In this document: piece by piece, positions 34,628 through 42,724 of the stretch
Position numbering within the stretch: position 1 is the first letter of the stretch
Layout: the number at the start of each line of letters is the position of its first letter
DNA from: Paenibacillus lignilyticus
GTDB taxonomy: Bacteria; Bacillota; Bacilli; Paenibacillales; Paenibacillaceae
Reading direction: 5' to 3'
Assembly (NCBI RefSeq): GCF_017942085.1
Contig: NZ_JAGKSP010000004.1
Location: 370,775-434,774 of the forward strand
DNA: 64,000 nucleotides
Notes under the pieces: generated by a model
Seen by the model: only the letters and a program-made list of their open reading frames with translations
Database searches by the model: none
What the model was told of the DNA's origin: nothing
Position numbers and translations under genes: made by a program

Positions 34628-35718
34628 TGTAATCCTCCTCTGGGCTTAAACACGCTTGTGTACGCCAATAGGATTAGGGGCAGCGCAAATGCGAAGTACC
34701 ACCCCGCATTACCGAACAGCTTAAGCATAGATACAAATTCAGAGGAGGAAGGTCTATAGAAAGTCGATAGAATAAGCATGCCGATTATGGCGAGTCTAAC
34801 AAAGGGTTTGTGGTCTTGTTTCCCCAGCAGTCGACTAATGCCGAACGTTGATGCGTACAGATAATGGGTCCATACCCGGAAGATCAAGAACAAGTAGGCA
34901 ACCAAGACAATAATTTCAATCCGTTCCATGAAGCGAAATTCAATGATCTTTAATACTTTTAAGGTTGGATATTTGTAAGAGGTGATATCGTCCGGCGAGA
35001 AAAATAGGAAACAAATCAGGATCACGATCATATAGATCACAAGCGTAATCGTATTTCCTGCGATAATGCCCATTGCCGCCTTCTCTTTATGTTTAAGGAA
35101 CGGGTAAAGAATAAAGCTGATTTCAAATCCGAGGAAAGAGAGTCCGGTCGGGTTTGCCGCTTTCAGGACCGGTCCCCATCCTTCTTTGAGAACGGGCAAC
35201 AAGTACAACCAGTGCGATTCTTTCAAGGGATATAGGATGATAAGCAGAATCCACAGGAAACTCCAAAACGTGATTTCCGCATATCTCGCCAGAATGCGAA
35301 CATTGTTACGGGCGAGCTGGTAGGTAGGCAAGGCAAACAAGAGTACCAATAAGAAATTCGGCGTATTTGCCAAGAGCTCTAGTTTGAAGAAGCCAACGGC
35401 GGATAAGAACGATACAAAGAAACCGAACATGAAAAAGACGATCATGCAGCTGTTCAGGATAAAGCCCAGAACTTTGCCGAAGTAGCGAGGAATAAGATCA
35501 TAGATCGTATCATCCTGGTGTTTTTTCATCACTTGGACAATAAAGAGACTGGCAAGAACGGCAAGTGCCCATCCGATCAGAAGGGAAATCCAGCCGTCCG
35601 TTCCCGCATACATCGCTAAATCCGCTGGCAGCGACAATAAACCAAATCCTAACTGCGTCGCGTGGATCATGAAGATATATTGCAGTACCGTAATCTCGTT
35701 CAGCGCATATTTTTTCAA
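34624..35718 (-). CDS. GerAB-type germinant receptor permease, operon 2
   Basis: The 364-residue protein starts at TTG 35718, with AGAGGTGAT upstream, and its start overlaps the A-gene stop in TTGA form. About ten membrane helices are seen; the N-terminal MKKYALNEITVLQYIFMI and IHATQLGFGLLSLP are typical of GerAB. It is the likely germinant-binding transmembrane subunit of the second receptor. Confidence 0.9.
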   Translation of the reverse strand: MKKYALNEITVLQYIFMIHATQLGFGLLSLPADLAMYAGTDGWISLLIGWALAVLASLFIVQVMKKHQDDTIYDLIPRYFGKVLGFILNSCMIVFFMFGFFVSFLSAVGFFKLELLANTPNFLLVLLFALPTYQLARNNVRILARYAEITFWSFLWILLIILYPLKESHWLYLLPVLKEGWGPVLKAANPTGLSFLGFEISFILYPFLKHKEKAAMGIIAGNTITLVIYMIVILICFLFFSPDDITSYKYPTLKVLKIIEFRFMERIEIIVLVAYLFLIFRVWTHYLYASTFGISRLLGKQDHKPFVRLAIIGMLILSTFYRPSSSEFVSMLKLFGNAGWYFAFALPLILLAYTSVFKPRGGLQ

Positions 35719-37262
35719 TTTTTATCACCTCTGTCAGAAGCTTGCTTCTTACTCTGAATGCCTCTGGCACTGAGTGGACGCGTAGTCATTTTCCATATCG
35801 GTAAACGGATGATCGTATCCTTCAAATCTCTAAACCTGACCGGGCTGAAGGGGCTGAAGTAAGGCGTGCCAAGCGACTCGAGTGAAATCAAATGGATAAG
35901 CAGCACCAGCATGCCAATGGCCACGCCAAGCAGGCCATAGATGAACGCAACCAGCATCATGGGGAAGCGAATTAATCGGATGGCGGATGACATGTCGTTA
36001 TTTGGGATGATAAAGGAAGACAATGCCGTCAGCGAAACGACGATAACCATGATATTGCTCACGACTCCTGCTTGCACTGTCGCTTGTCCAATTACGATCG
36101 CACCGACGATGCCAACGGTCTGACCAATCGGAGCCGGCAGTCGAATCCCGGCTTCTTTCAGCATTTCAAGCGTAATTTCCATAATAAAAGCTTCGAGAAT
36201 CGGGGGGAACGGAACGCTTGCCCTGGATTGCCCAACCGACAATAACAGTCGAAGCGGGATGACCTCAAAGTTGTACGAGATGACGGCGATATAGAACGAA
36301 GGCAAGAAGATCGTAATAAAGAAGGCGAGAAACCGCAGTATCCGAATAAAGGACGACACTTGCCAGCGATTGCTGTAGTCATCGATCGTTTGGAAGAACA
36401 TCGCGAAATTGGCCGGACCGATCAGAACCTCCGGAGATTTATCGATTACGATGGCTAAGCGGCCTTGCAGAATTTGCGAAGCTACAGAGTCCGGTCGTTC
36501 TGTCGTTACAAATTGCGGAAAGGGAGAGAACGAGTTGTCTTCGATGAACTCCTCCAGCTCGCCCGAGGATAGGATTGCATCCACATCGATTCGATCGATT
36601 CGGTCGAGTAACTCTTGAAGCACTTGCGGATTAGCCACGTCAGCCAAATATAAAATACTGATTTTGGTTCTCCCGCGTTCTCCGACGCTGGTTTCTTTTA
36701 TTTTCAATTCCCGGTTCGGAATGTATCTTCGAATAAGGGCGATATTCTGGCAGCCCGTTTCCACGAACCCTTGGTGAGCCCCTTTTAATGAAGCTTCCAT
36801 TTGGGGATCTTCGATGGCTCTTTGCGGCCAGCCATGCGTATCCAGAAGAGTAGCCGTGCTGTTGTGATCCACGAATAAGACACTGGTTCCTTGCAAAACG
36901 GCTTGCTCGATTTGATATAAATCGGTTGCTGTACGAATCCCGCCGACGGTAATGATATGTTCGATCTGGGGATCGGCTGCGGTTTCATGCATGAGCGGAC
37001 GAAGGATATCGTTATTGATGGCAACCTTGTCGGACATATTATCAAGATAGACCAGGGCTGCACGCTCTTGCGTCGATTTAATTAGAAATCGGCGTGTAAT
37101 GAGTTCGGGAATTTCGGTGAGCAATGCCTGTAGATCAGATATATTGGTGTCCATTTCGCTGCAGATCGGCTTCGCAGCCTGCGGCTTCTTCGGTTGCGGT
37201 GCCGAATCGTAATGCCGGCTGCGTTGCCGCTTACCTCGAAGTATGTTGCGGAACAACCCCAT
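35715..37262 (-). CDS. GerA-family spore germination protein (A subunit), operon 2
   Basis: The start is placed at ATG 37262 (MGLFRNILRGKRQ), because the strand reads GGGGGGGTG just ahead; a longer frame back to 37481 has no binding site and an unlikely N-terminus. The resulting 515 residues match GerAA size. The protein has a soluble N-terminal half, then LQGRLAIVIDKSPEVLIGPANF, FPPILEAFIMEITLEMLKEAG, LPAPIGQTVGIVGAIVIGQ and the FSPVRFRDLKDTIIRLP end. It begins the A-B-C operon on the minus strand, divergent from the YolD-like gene. Confidence 0.9.
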   Translation of the reverse strand: MGLFRNILRGKRQRSRHYDSAPQPKKPQAAKPICSEMDTNISDLQALLTEIPELITRRFLIKSTQERAALVYLDNMSDKVAINNDILRPLMHETAADPQIEHIITVGGIRTATDLYQIEQAVLQGTSVLFVDHNSTATLLDTHGWPQRAIEDPQMEASLKGAHQGFVETGCQNIALIRRYIPNRELKIKETSVGERGRTKISILYLADVANPQVLQELLDRIDRIDVDAILSSGELEEFIEDNSFSPFPQFVTTERPDSVASQILQGRLAIVIDKSPEVLIGPANFAMFFQTIDDYSNRWQVSSFIRILRFLAFFITIFLPSFYIAVISYNFEVIPLRLLLSVGQSRASVPFPPILEAFIMEITLEMLKEAGIRLPAPIGQTVGIVGAIVIGQATVQAGVVSNIMVIVVSLTALSSFIIPNNDMSSAIRLIRFPMMLVAFIYGLLGVAIGMLVLLIHLISLESLGTPYFSPFSPVRFRDLKDTIIRLPIWKMTTRPLSARGIQSKKQASDRGDKN

Positions 37263-37386
37263 CGCTGAACACCCCCCCAATACGCTCAATATGGTTATTT
37301 TGCAACAAATTGGGATATTTATGCACTTCCATCTCGTTCTCTTTCTAGTGCTGAAAGGTTTTTTATTTGTAGTAGAAATTATTTGG

Positions 37387-37392
37387 TATAAT
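37387..37392 (+). promoter_or_regulatory. Candidate -10 element for YolD-like gene
   Basis: A perfect TATAAT lies 83 bases ahead of the YolD-like start. The -35 region (about 37364-37369, TATTTG) is weak. Confidence 0.35.
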
Positions 37393-37474
37393 AGGATGTC
37401 TGGGCTCTTGATAGAGTCTCGTGAGCAATTCAACAACAGAAATGACGGTTTCATATAGATAGGGAGTGACGGCA

Positions 37475-37726
37475 GTGGCAAAAGCTAAGGTTCCAAAAAG
37501 GCCGACTCGAGACGAGTTCGTACTGGAGGAATTGGGGAATCAATTGGTTGAAGCGTACCAAGAGGAATCCATCATCGTGTTATCGGTGTGGGGAAGAGAA
37601 GAGGCTGTCCAAGGTCAAATCGTCACGATGGATTCACGGACAGGTCGGGTGCATGTGGAAACTGCCGAAGGCTTGCAGAAGGTTCCGTTCATGGACATCA
37701 TGCAAGTGAATTATCCAAGAGCATAA
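37475..37726 (+). CDS. YolD-like family protein
   Basis: The start GTG at 37475 has AGGGAG 8 nt ahead; an upstream GTG at 37466 overlaps that site. The 83-residue protein (KRPTRDEFVLEELGNQLVEAY, VSVWGREEAVQGQIVTMD, V-P-F-M-D-I) has the small beta-rich pattern of YolD-like proteins. In other Bacilli these are sometimes next to Y-family DNA polymerases, which is not the case here. The function is unknown. It lies between the divergent germination operon and a bidirectional terminator. Confidence 0.75.
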   Translation: MAKAKVPKRPTRDEFVLEELGNQLVEAYQEESIIVLSVWGREEAVQGQIVTMDSRTGRVHVETAEGLQKVPFMDIMQVNYPRA

Positions 37727-37737
37727 AAGGGCAAAAT

Positions 37738-37770
37738 AAAAAGCTGCCGGCTGGTACCGGCAGCTTTTTT
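37738..37770. terminator. Bidirectional terminator
   Basis: AAAAGCTGCCGG and CCGGCAGCTTTT pair around 6 nt. It lies between the converging YolD-like gene and the gene at 37789. Confidence 0.9.
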
Positions 37771-37788
37771 GCGTTCTGATGGACAGCC

Positions 37789-38223
37789 TTAATAACAGCT
37801 TTCATCAACTTTGATTTCCTTATCGGTTACCTTCACTTTCGTATATCCGGTGACATGTTCCGTATAGGAGCAAACAGAGCGCTCGAAGGACTCCCCGTTT
37901 GAATTGGTAAATTTGAGGTAGATGCCGCCTTCTCCGACGGAGCTTAACTTCGGTTTGATGTGCTGGCTTGTCCCGCTGCGAATGGGCTCTGCATGGAAGT
38001 TGGGCTGTACCTTGATCGTTTTCCCGGCATCGTCGCTTGTCAGCAAACCGGTTTCAACGGCGACGAGGTCGTAGCTGGATTTGTTATCAATTCGGACAGA
38101 GAAAGCCCGATTCTCTTTGACGATGTCTAGTTGCAGCACATAATTGCCAAGCAGAAGAAGTCCGGCGAGCAGGGCGGCAAAGCAGATGAAAGTTGCAATT
38201 ACAGGCTTGGGGATGCGTTTCAT
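37789..38223 (-). CDS. Membrane-anchored protein of unknown function
   Basis: The start is taken as ATG 38223 (MKRIPKPVIATF), preceded by AGGAGGA; an upstream ATG at 38256 lacks a binding site. The 144-residue protein has one hydrophobic segment (~8-31) and then a beta-rich outer domain with cysteines near the end (RSVCSYTEH and ESCY). I do not recognise a family. The single helix and the outer domain make a membrane-bound surface protein likely. Confidence 0.65.
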   Translation of the reverse strand: MKRIPKPVIATFICFAALLAGLLLLGNYVLQLDIVKENRAFSVRIDNKSSYDLVAVETGLLTSDDAGKTIKVQPNFHAEPIRSGTSQHIKPKLSSVGEGGIYLKFTNSNGESFERSVCSYTEHVTGYTKVKVTDKEIKVDESCY

Positions 38224-38467
38224 TGTGTTCCTCCTATTACATTGCATGTATTCCACTATTACTATAGACGTTCCGGATGGCGAAATGTTATCAGCCCATA
38301 GGGTAGGAATTTTGTGTCCAGAACCTCCGATAATTGTTAGAAGTCTTGCAGAGCTTCCTACGATATTCCCAGTAGCTTATGAAAATCCTCTCTCCCTCTG
38401 AACCTCTAAAAGCGCTAACATAAGGACAAGCAAGTTCAACCATCTCACAACTTAGGGAGTGTTTAGA

Positions 38468-39406
38468 TTGCCTAAAGTACTTTCAGAAGAACAAGTGAAG
38501 CATTTTATAGACAAAGGCTGGGTAAAAGTCGAGCAAGCTTATCCGCGGGAAGAAGCGCTCAAGGTGCAGGATTTCCTGTGGGAGGAGCTGGCGAAACGCG
38601 GCGTGCATAGAGAGGATCAAAACACCTGGACGCAGCCTGTCGTACGGCTCGGCGACTATGTCCATCCGATCCACAACGGCTTGAATTCGGATCGATTGAC
38701 AGGCGCAATTGAGGATTTAATCGGCGAAGGACGCTGGCAGCTGGGCAAAGAAAGAGAGAACGTCAGCTGGGGCGGCTACATCGTTAACTTCGGACCGGAG
38801 GTGCCGGGCAACTGGCATTACGACGGCAGCCACTTCCGCCATTACCTGGACAGCTGGGAACAAGGCGTGCTTCTCGTTTGCTTATTCTCCGAGGTGCGCA
38901 AGGGCGGATCGGGAACGTTGGTGGCCGAAGGCTCGCATAATATCGTAGCGAAGATGCTGGAGAAACATCCCGAAGGAATCGGTCTTGGCGAGGCGATTCG
39001 GGAGTGTAATAAGCACCCTTGGCTTGCTGATTTGCTTGGCAAGAACAAACCTGTCTCCGATGACATCTATGCAGAGACGCCTTCCGACAATCGTCAAGCG
39101 AAGAAGGAGCGCCTGCAGAAGTTTATGGATACAGCTTACGAAGATCCGGACGGATACTCCCTTCGCGTAGTGGAGACAACAGGCGGACCCGGCGACATGG
39201 TAATCTGCCATCCGTTCCTGTATCATGCTCCATCCGACAATGAGCTGGGCGTTCCGCGTTTCATGTGCAACCGCGTAGCGCCGACGCATGAACGAATGAA
39301 TTTCAATCGGGAGAATCCCGAGGATTATTCGGTTGTGGAACGCATGATACGTACGGCACTCGGCCTGAAAGACGGGGAACCGTGTACTTGGGCCAGAGCG
39401 GAATAG
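38468..39406 (+). CDS. Phytanoyl-CoA dioxygenase family protein
   Basis: The start is TTG 38468, preceded by TTAGGGAG at 8 nt; a GTG at 38459 overlaps that site. The 312-residue protein has the 2-oxoglutarate/Fe(II) facial triad: H117 and D119 in NWHYDGSH, and a distal histidine in ICHPFLYHAP (H248 or H253). An arginine in the C-terminal PRFMCNRVAP would hold 2-oxoglutarate. The family hydroxylates a wide range of small molecules; the substrate here is unknown. It stands alone with its own terminator. Confidence 0.85.
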   Translation: MPKVLSEEQVKHFIDKGWVKVEQAYPREEALKVQDFLWEELAKRGVHREDQNTWTQPVVRLGDYVHPIHNGLNSDRLTGAIEDLIGEGRWQLGKERENVSWGGYIVNFGPEVPGNWHYDGSHFRHYLDSWEQGVLLVCLFSEVRKGGSGTLVAEGSHNIVAKMLEKHPEGIGLGEAIRECNKHPWLADLLGKNKPVSDDIYAETPSDNRQAKKERLQKFMDTAYEDPDGYSLRVVETTGGPGDMVICHPFLYHAPSDNELGVPRFMCNRVAPTHERMNFNRENPEDYSVVERMIRTALGLKDGEPCTWARAE

Positions 39407-39414
39407 AGAAGTTG

Positions 39415-39447
39415 AAGTCCACGATCTCGTATTCGTGGACTTTTCTT
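39415..39447 (+). terminator. Terminator after dioxygenase gene
   Basis: AAGTCCACGA and TCGTGGACTT pair around 8 nt and are followed by TTC-TTTATTT. Confidence 0.85.
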
Positions 39448-39487
39448 TATTTCATTGTAGGAAAATGGTTGTCACGAGAACTGGGTC

Positions 39488-39613
39488 ATGCGTTCCTCCT
39501 GCTGCTTGTTTGACCGCCGCGTCGAAGGCACCAAATGTTATGTCTGTCCGCGTATGACGCCGGAAGAGCGGGAAGCAAGAGCCAAAGAGATGCTGGAAAG
39601 CATACCTTCTTAA
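39488..39613 (+). pseudogene. C-terminal fragment of a FhuF-like ferric reductase
   Basis: A 41-codon frame from ATG 39488 reads MRSSCCLFDRR, then TKCYVCPRM and a charged helix to the stop at 39611. The pattern C-C-x(11)-C-x2-C with the R-S-S-C-C-L-F-x-R lead is the iron-sulfur cluster ending of FhuF/siderophore-iron reductases, normally the last ~40 of ~250 residues. The frame upstream has a stop at 39458, and no ribosome binding site is visible, so the rest of the gene is missing. A terminator remains behind it (39636-39661). I infer a leftover of a deleted gene. Confidence 0.65.
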
Positions 39614-39635
39614 GCGGGCCATAGAGGAGCCATCG

Positions 39636-39661
39636 AACACGCCGAATGCGGCGTGTTTTTT
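39636..39661 (+). terminator. Terminator behind FhuF remnant
   Basis: AACACGCC and GGCGTGTT pair around a short loop and are followed by TTTT. It is probably the original terminator of the lost gene. Confidence 0.8.
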
Positions 39662-39791
39662 GTTGCTTTCTAAGGCGGTAACCGCGATGCTCCGAAATTA
39701 TCGCGGGCAAAAGAAGGGAACAAGGCGCATTATGTCGTAAATCATAGAAGATTATCTGAAGCTATAGGTCAAAAGTTTGGGAAGAGGGTCC

Positions 39792-42422
39792 ATGAAACTA
39801 ATTGAAATTGAAATGTTTAAGCAGCTTTCCAATATGGAGCTGGCGAAGCTGCTCGGAAAGCTGGAGAGGCTTACGCTGCAGGCCGGAGCTACCTTGTTTG
39901 AACAAGGGGATCCCGGGGATACGATGTACATTATCGACAGCGGTACCATTGAGCTGTTTACACGCTCGGATGGGATGCGGCATTCGCTTGCTTTTCTGCA
40001 TGAAGGGGACACGCTTGGGGAGATGGCTCTGCTGACCGGCGAGGCTCGTTCGGCCATGGCGGTCGCGACAACAAATGTCGTATTGATGCAGCTGGATCGG
40101 GAAACCTTTGATGCGCTTATTACGGAGCATCCGACGATTTCGGCGTATTTTATCAGACTCATCTCGCAGCGTTTAACGCATACGAATGAACGATTGCGCG
40201 ATTCGAAGGAAATGCGGTCGCAATGGATCATGCAAGAGCTGAAGCAGCTGCCGGAGCCGCTTGTCCAGTTCCTGCTCTGGTCCGCTCATTTGGCTACGAT
40301 TCACAACGGGCTGATCGAACTTCGTTTCGGCTTCTCTCTTCAAGAGAAGATGAAGCAATATCCGGTCCTGACCAAATTCCTATCCGTAGATGATGATGGA
40401 ATGAATGAGCCGCAGTGGAGCAAAATCAAGCTCGAAGCCAAGTCAGCCCTGATCGAAATGGCAACCGCTGCGCACAGCTACAAGGAGAAACGGCAATGGA
40501 TCGAAGATGCGCAAGCCTTCTATACCGAACAGGAGCAGTGGCTCGCACTTGCGGTTATGTACAAGGAAGAAGGCAACTGGGATAAGGTTGTACACACCGT
40601 CATCCGGCAGCAAGCGATGTCGGAGCCGGAAGAAACGCAGACATTCGGATTGCTCTTGGAATGTCCGATCGAGGTATTGTTACGCTGTTATGCTGCACTG
40701 GAGCTGGCTGTTCGCTTAGGTTTGGTTCATGGCCCGGAAGAAGGCCTTCGGATCGTGGAACATGCCGTGAGAGAAGGCACGCTGAATGACAACAAAGTGA
40801 AGCTCATTTCGCTATACGAATGGGGAGCTGAGTTAAGCCGCTTGCTGCATAATCGGCATAAGGCACTGGAGTACCTGCAGTTGGCAGAAGCGGCAGCACA
40901 GGTGTTATCAGGTCGCTGGCCGCAGGCGATTCAAGACGAGGAACGGGAATATCAGCTTGCCCAGCAGAAGCTGACGAATCGCAAAAGCATGTTCTTCGCG
41001 GAACGGGCAAGCCGTCTCATTAATCCGAGTCAATGGGCTCGCTGGCTCGCCCTCGTTATGGCGCTCAGCATGATTGTGATCTTCTATTTCATGCCGCCGG
41101 CCGCCGGTCTGACCGACAAAGGCATGCTGTTCATCGGAATCGCCATCGCCGCGGTTATTTTATGGATCGTCAATATTATTCCGGACTATATTGTAGCGTT
41201 GGGAATGGCGATGCTGTGGGTGCTCGGAGGCGTCGTTAAGCCGGAAGTGGCCTTATCGGGATTCGCTTCCCCAACTTGGCTGTATATGATCTTCATCATG
41301 TCGATCAGCGTTGTGATTACGAAATCAGGCATTCTTTATCGGCTGTCCTTGCATGCTTTAAAAAGATTTCCGCCGCATTTTCGCGGCCAGCTCTGGGGGA
41401 TCGTGGCGGGAGGCATCGTGCTGAATCCGCTCATTCCATCCTCCTCGGCCAAAGTTTCCTTAGGGGTTCCGATCGCCCAAACGTTATCGGAGTCGATGGG
41501 CTTTAAGGATCGAAGCCATGGCGCTGCCGGTTTGGGACTCGCGGCTATGGTGTTCTACGGATTTACGGCGCCTTTTGTGCTAACCGGATCCTACACCAAC
41601 GTCATGGCGTATAGCTTGGCGGGAGCCGCGGTACCGGTCACCTGGTTGGAATGGGCGCTCTATGCGCTGCCTGCTTTCGCCGTCTTCGGGACCGTTATGC
41701 TGGTAGCGCTGTCGCTCATGTTTAGTGGCAGTACGATTGCGGTCAAACAAGTTTCCGGAAAAGTGCTCGATGAGCAAATCCGTCTGCTGGGGCCGCTGAC
41801 CAACGAGGAACGGATATCGGTCTGTACCGTGGTCGGATGTATCGTGCTCATGATGCTGCAGCCACTGCATGGCATAGACAGTACGTGGATTATGCTGATC
41901 GGCTTCTCGGTTCTGGTCATTAGCAGCGTGCTTGACAGGCAGTCGCTCATCAGCGGCATCGACTGGACGTTCCTCATCTTCCTTGGCATCGCCTTTAGTT
42001 TCGCGAATGTGGCCAATGAGCTTGGAATCGTGGAGTCGCTGACAGATTTTCTGGGCTCCAACATGTCTTTCTTTATCAGCTCGCCTGCGTTATTCCTGAC
42101 AGCTGTTATTGTATTGTGCTTTATCGTGACTCTGATTGTCAGAGACGATCCTGCGGTAATCTTGCTGGTGACGGCATTGCTTCCGTTATCCCAGCAAGCA
42201 GGCGTGCATCCTTGGATCTTGGTGTTTGTCATCTTGCTATCGACAGATCCATTCTTCTTCAGCTATCAGTCGCCTACTTATTTGACCGCTTATTTTAGCT
42301 CAGAGGAGCGAGCGTTCAGTCATCGGCAGGGGCAAAAGGTTGCTTTCGGGTATGCGCTAGCCGTACTGTTGGCCGTTGTCGTTTCCGTTCCTTATTGGAA
42401 GTGGATCGGGCTGCTGCACTAA
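39792..42422 (+). CDS. Cyclic-nucleotide-binding / helical / SLC13-type permease fusion
   Basis: The start is ATG 39792 with GAAGAGGG upstream. The 876-residue chain has three parts. Residues ~8-130 are a Crp-type cNMP-binding domain (EQGDPGDTMYIIDSGTIELF; phosphate-binding cassette GEMALLTGEARSAMAV with its arginine). Residues ~150-410 are an alpha-helical TPR-like region. Residues ~415-876 are a membrane domain of about 12-13 helices of the DASS/SLC13 type (NPLIPSSSAKVSLGVPI; second half DDPAVILLVTALLP and FFFSYQSPTYLTAYF). SLC13 proteins move dicarboxylates, sulfate or similar anions. The soluble half suggests gating by a nucleotide or partner. The order is unusual, with no crp-type HTH. 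Confidence 0.85.
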   Translation: MKLIEIEMFKQLSNMELAKLLGKLERLTLQAGATLFEQGDPGDTMYIIDSGTIELFTRSDGMRHSLAFLHEGDTLGEMALLTGEARSAMAVATTNVVLMQLDRETFDALITEHPTISAYFIRLISQRLTHTNERLRDSKEMRSQWIMQELKQLPEPLVQFLLWSAHLATIHNGLIELRFGFSLQEKMKQYPVLTKFLSVDDDGMNEPQWSKIKLEAKSALIEMATAAHSYKEKRQWIEDAQAFYTEQEQWLALAVMYKEEGNWDKVVHTVIRQQAMSEPEETQTFGLLLECPIEVLLRCYAALELAVRLGLVHGPEEGLRIVEHAVREGTLNDNKVKLISLYEWGAELSRLLHNRHKALEYLQLAEAAAQVLSGRWPQAIQDEEREYQLAQQKLTNRKSMFFAERASRLINPSQWARWLALVMALSMIVIFYFMPPAAGLTDKGMLFIGIAIAAVILWIVNIIPDYIVALGMAMLWVLGGVVKPEVALSGFASPTWLYMIFIMSISVVITKSGILYRLSLHALKRFPPHFRGQLWGIVAGGIVLNPLIPSSSAKVSLGVPIAQTLSESMGFKDRSHGAAGLGLAAMVFYGFTAPFVLTGSYTNVMAYSLAGAAVPVTWLEWALYALPAFAVFGTVMLVALSLMFSGSTIAVKQVSGKVLDEQIRLLGPLTNEERISVCTVVGCIVLMMLQPLHGIDSTWIMLIGFSVLVISSVLDRQSLISGIDWTFLIFLGIAFSFANVANELGIVESLTDFLGSNMSFFISSPALFLTAVIVLCFIVTLIVRDDPAVILLVTALLPLSQQAGVHPWILVFVILLSTDPFFFSYQSPTYLTAYFSSEERAFSHRQGQKVAFGYALAVLLAVVVSVPYWKWIGLLH

Positions 42423-42433
42423 TAGTTTCGTTT

Positions 42434-42466
42434 AGAAGAGTCGCGTTTCGTGACTCTTCTTTTTTA
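42434..42466 (+). terminator. Terminator after the permease fusion
   Basis: AGAAGAGTC and GACTCTTCT pair around 8 nt and are followed by TTTTTT. Confidence 0.88.
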
Positions 42467-42568
42467 TTATGTAAGACTATATAACGCTGAATTGCCTGAT
42501 AGCCCTTGAAAAAGCTCGTTCTAGTTGATGATTTAGCCGCATAGGGTAGTACTTGTATGAATTAGGCA

Positions 42569-42597
42569 GTGACATTACGAAATAATCAGGATAATAT
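42569..42597 (+). promoter_or_regulatory. Candidate promoter of the allantoin operon
   Basis: GTGACA (-35, 5 of 6) and TAATAT (-10, weak match) are separated by 17 nt, in an AT-rich stretch. It lies 128 bases ahead of the allB start, with the leader hairpin in between. Confidence 0.35.
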
Positions 42598-42654
42598 AAA
42601 TTTACTGGCAATACTGTGTTATGTAATCTGACACATCGGATTTAAGTATAGCAA

Positions 42655-42699
42655 GGCGGCAAACTTTGAGCGTGGTTTCAGGCGAGGTTTGCCGCTTTT
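42655..42699 (+). terminator. Leader hairpin with terminator shape before allB
   Basis: GGCGGCAAAC pairs with GTTTGCCGC (42687-42695) around ~22 nt and is followed by TTTT. It lies after the candidate promoter and 25 bases before the allB start codon. It can act as an attenuator for the allantoin operon or, less likely, be the end of an earlier transcript. Confidence 0.55.
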
Positions 42700-42724
42700 A
42701 TGTATAAATAAGGAGGTAGACGAG

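Noticed and set aside
42467..42724. Purine or guanidine riboswitch before allB
   Set aside because: The conserved core sequences of these riboswitches are not seen; only a simple hairpin with a T-run is present.
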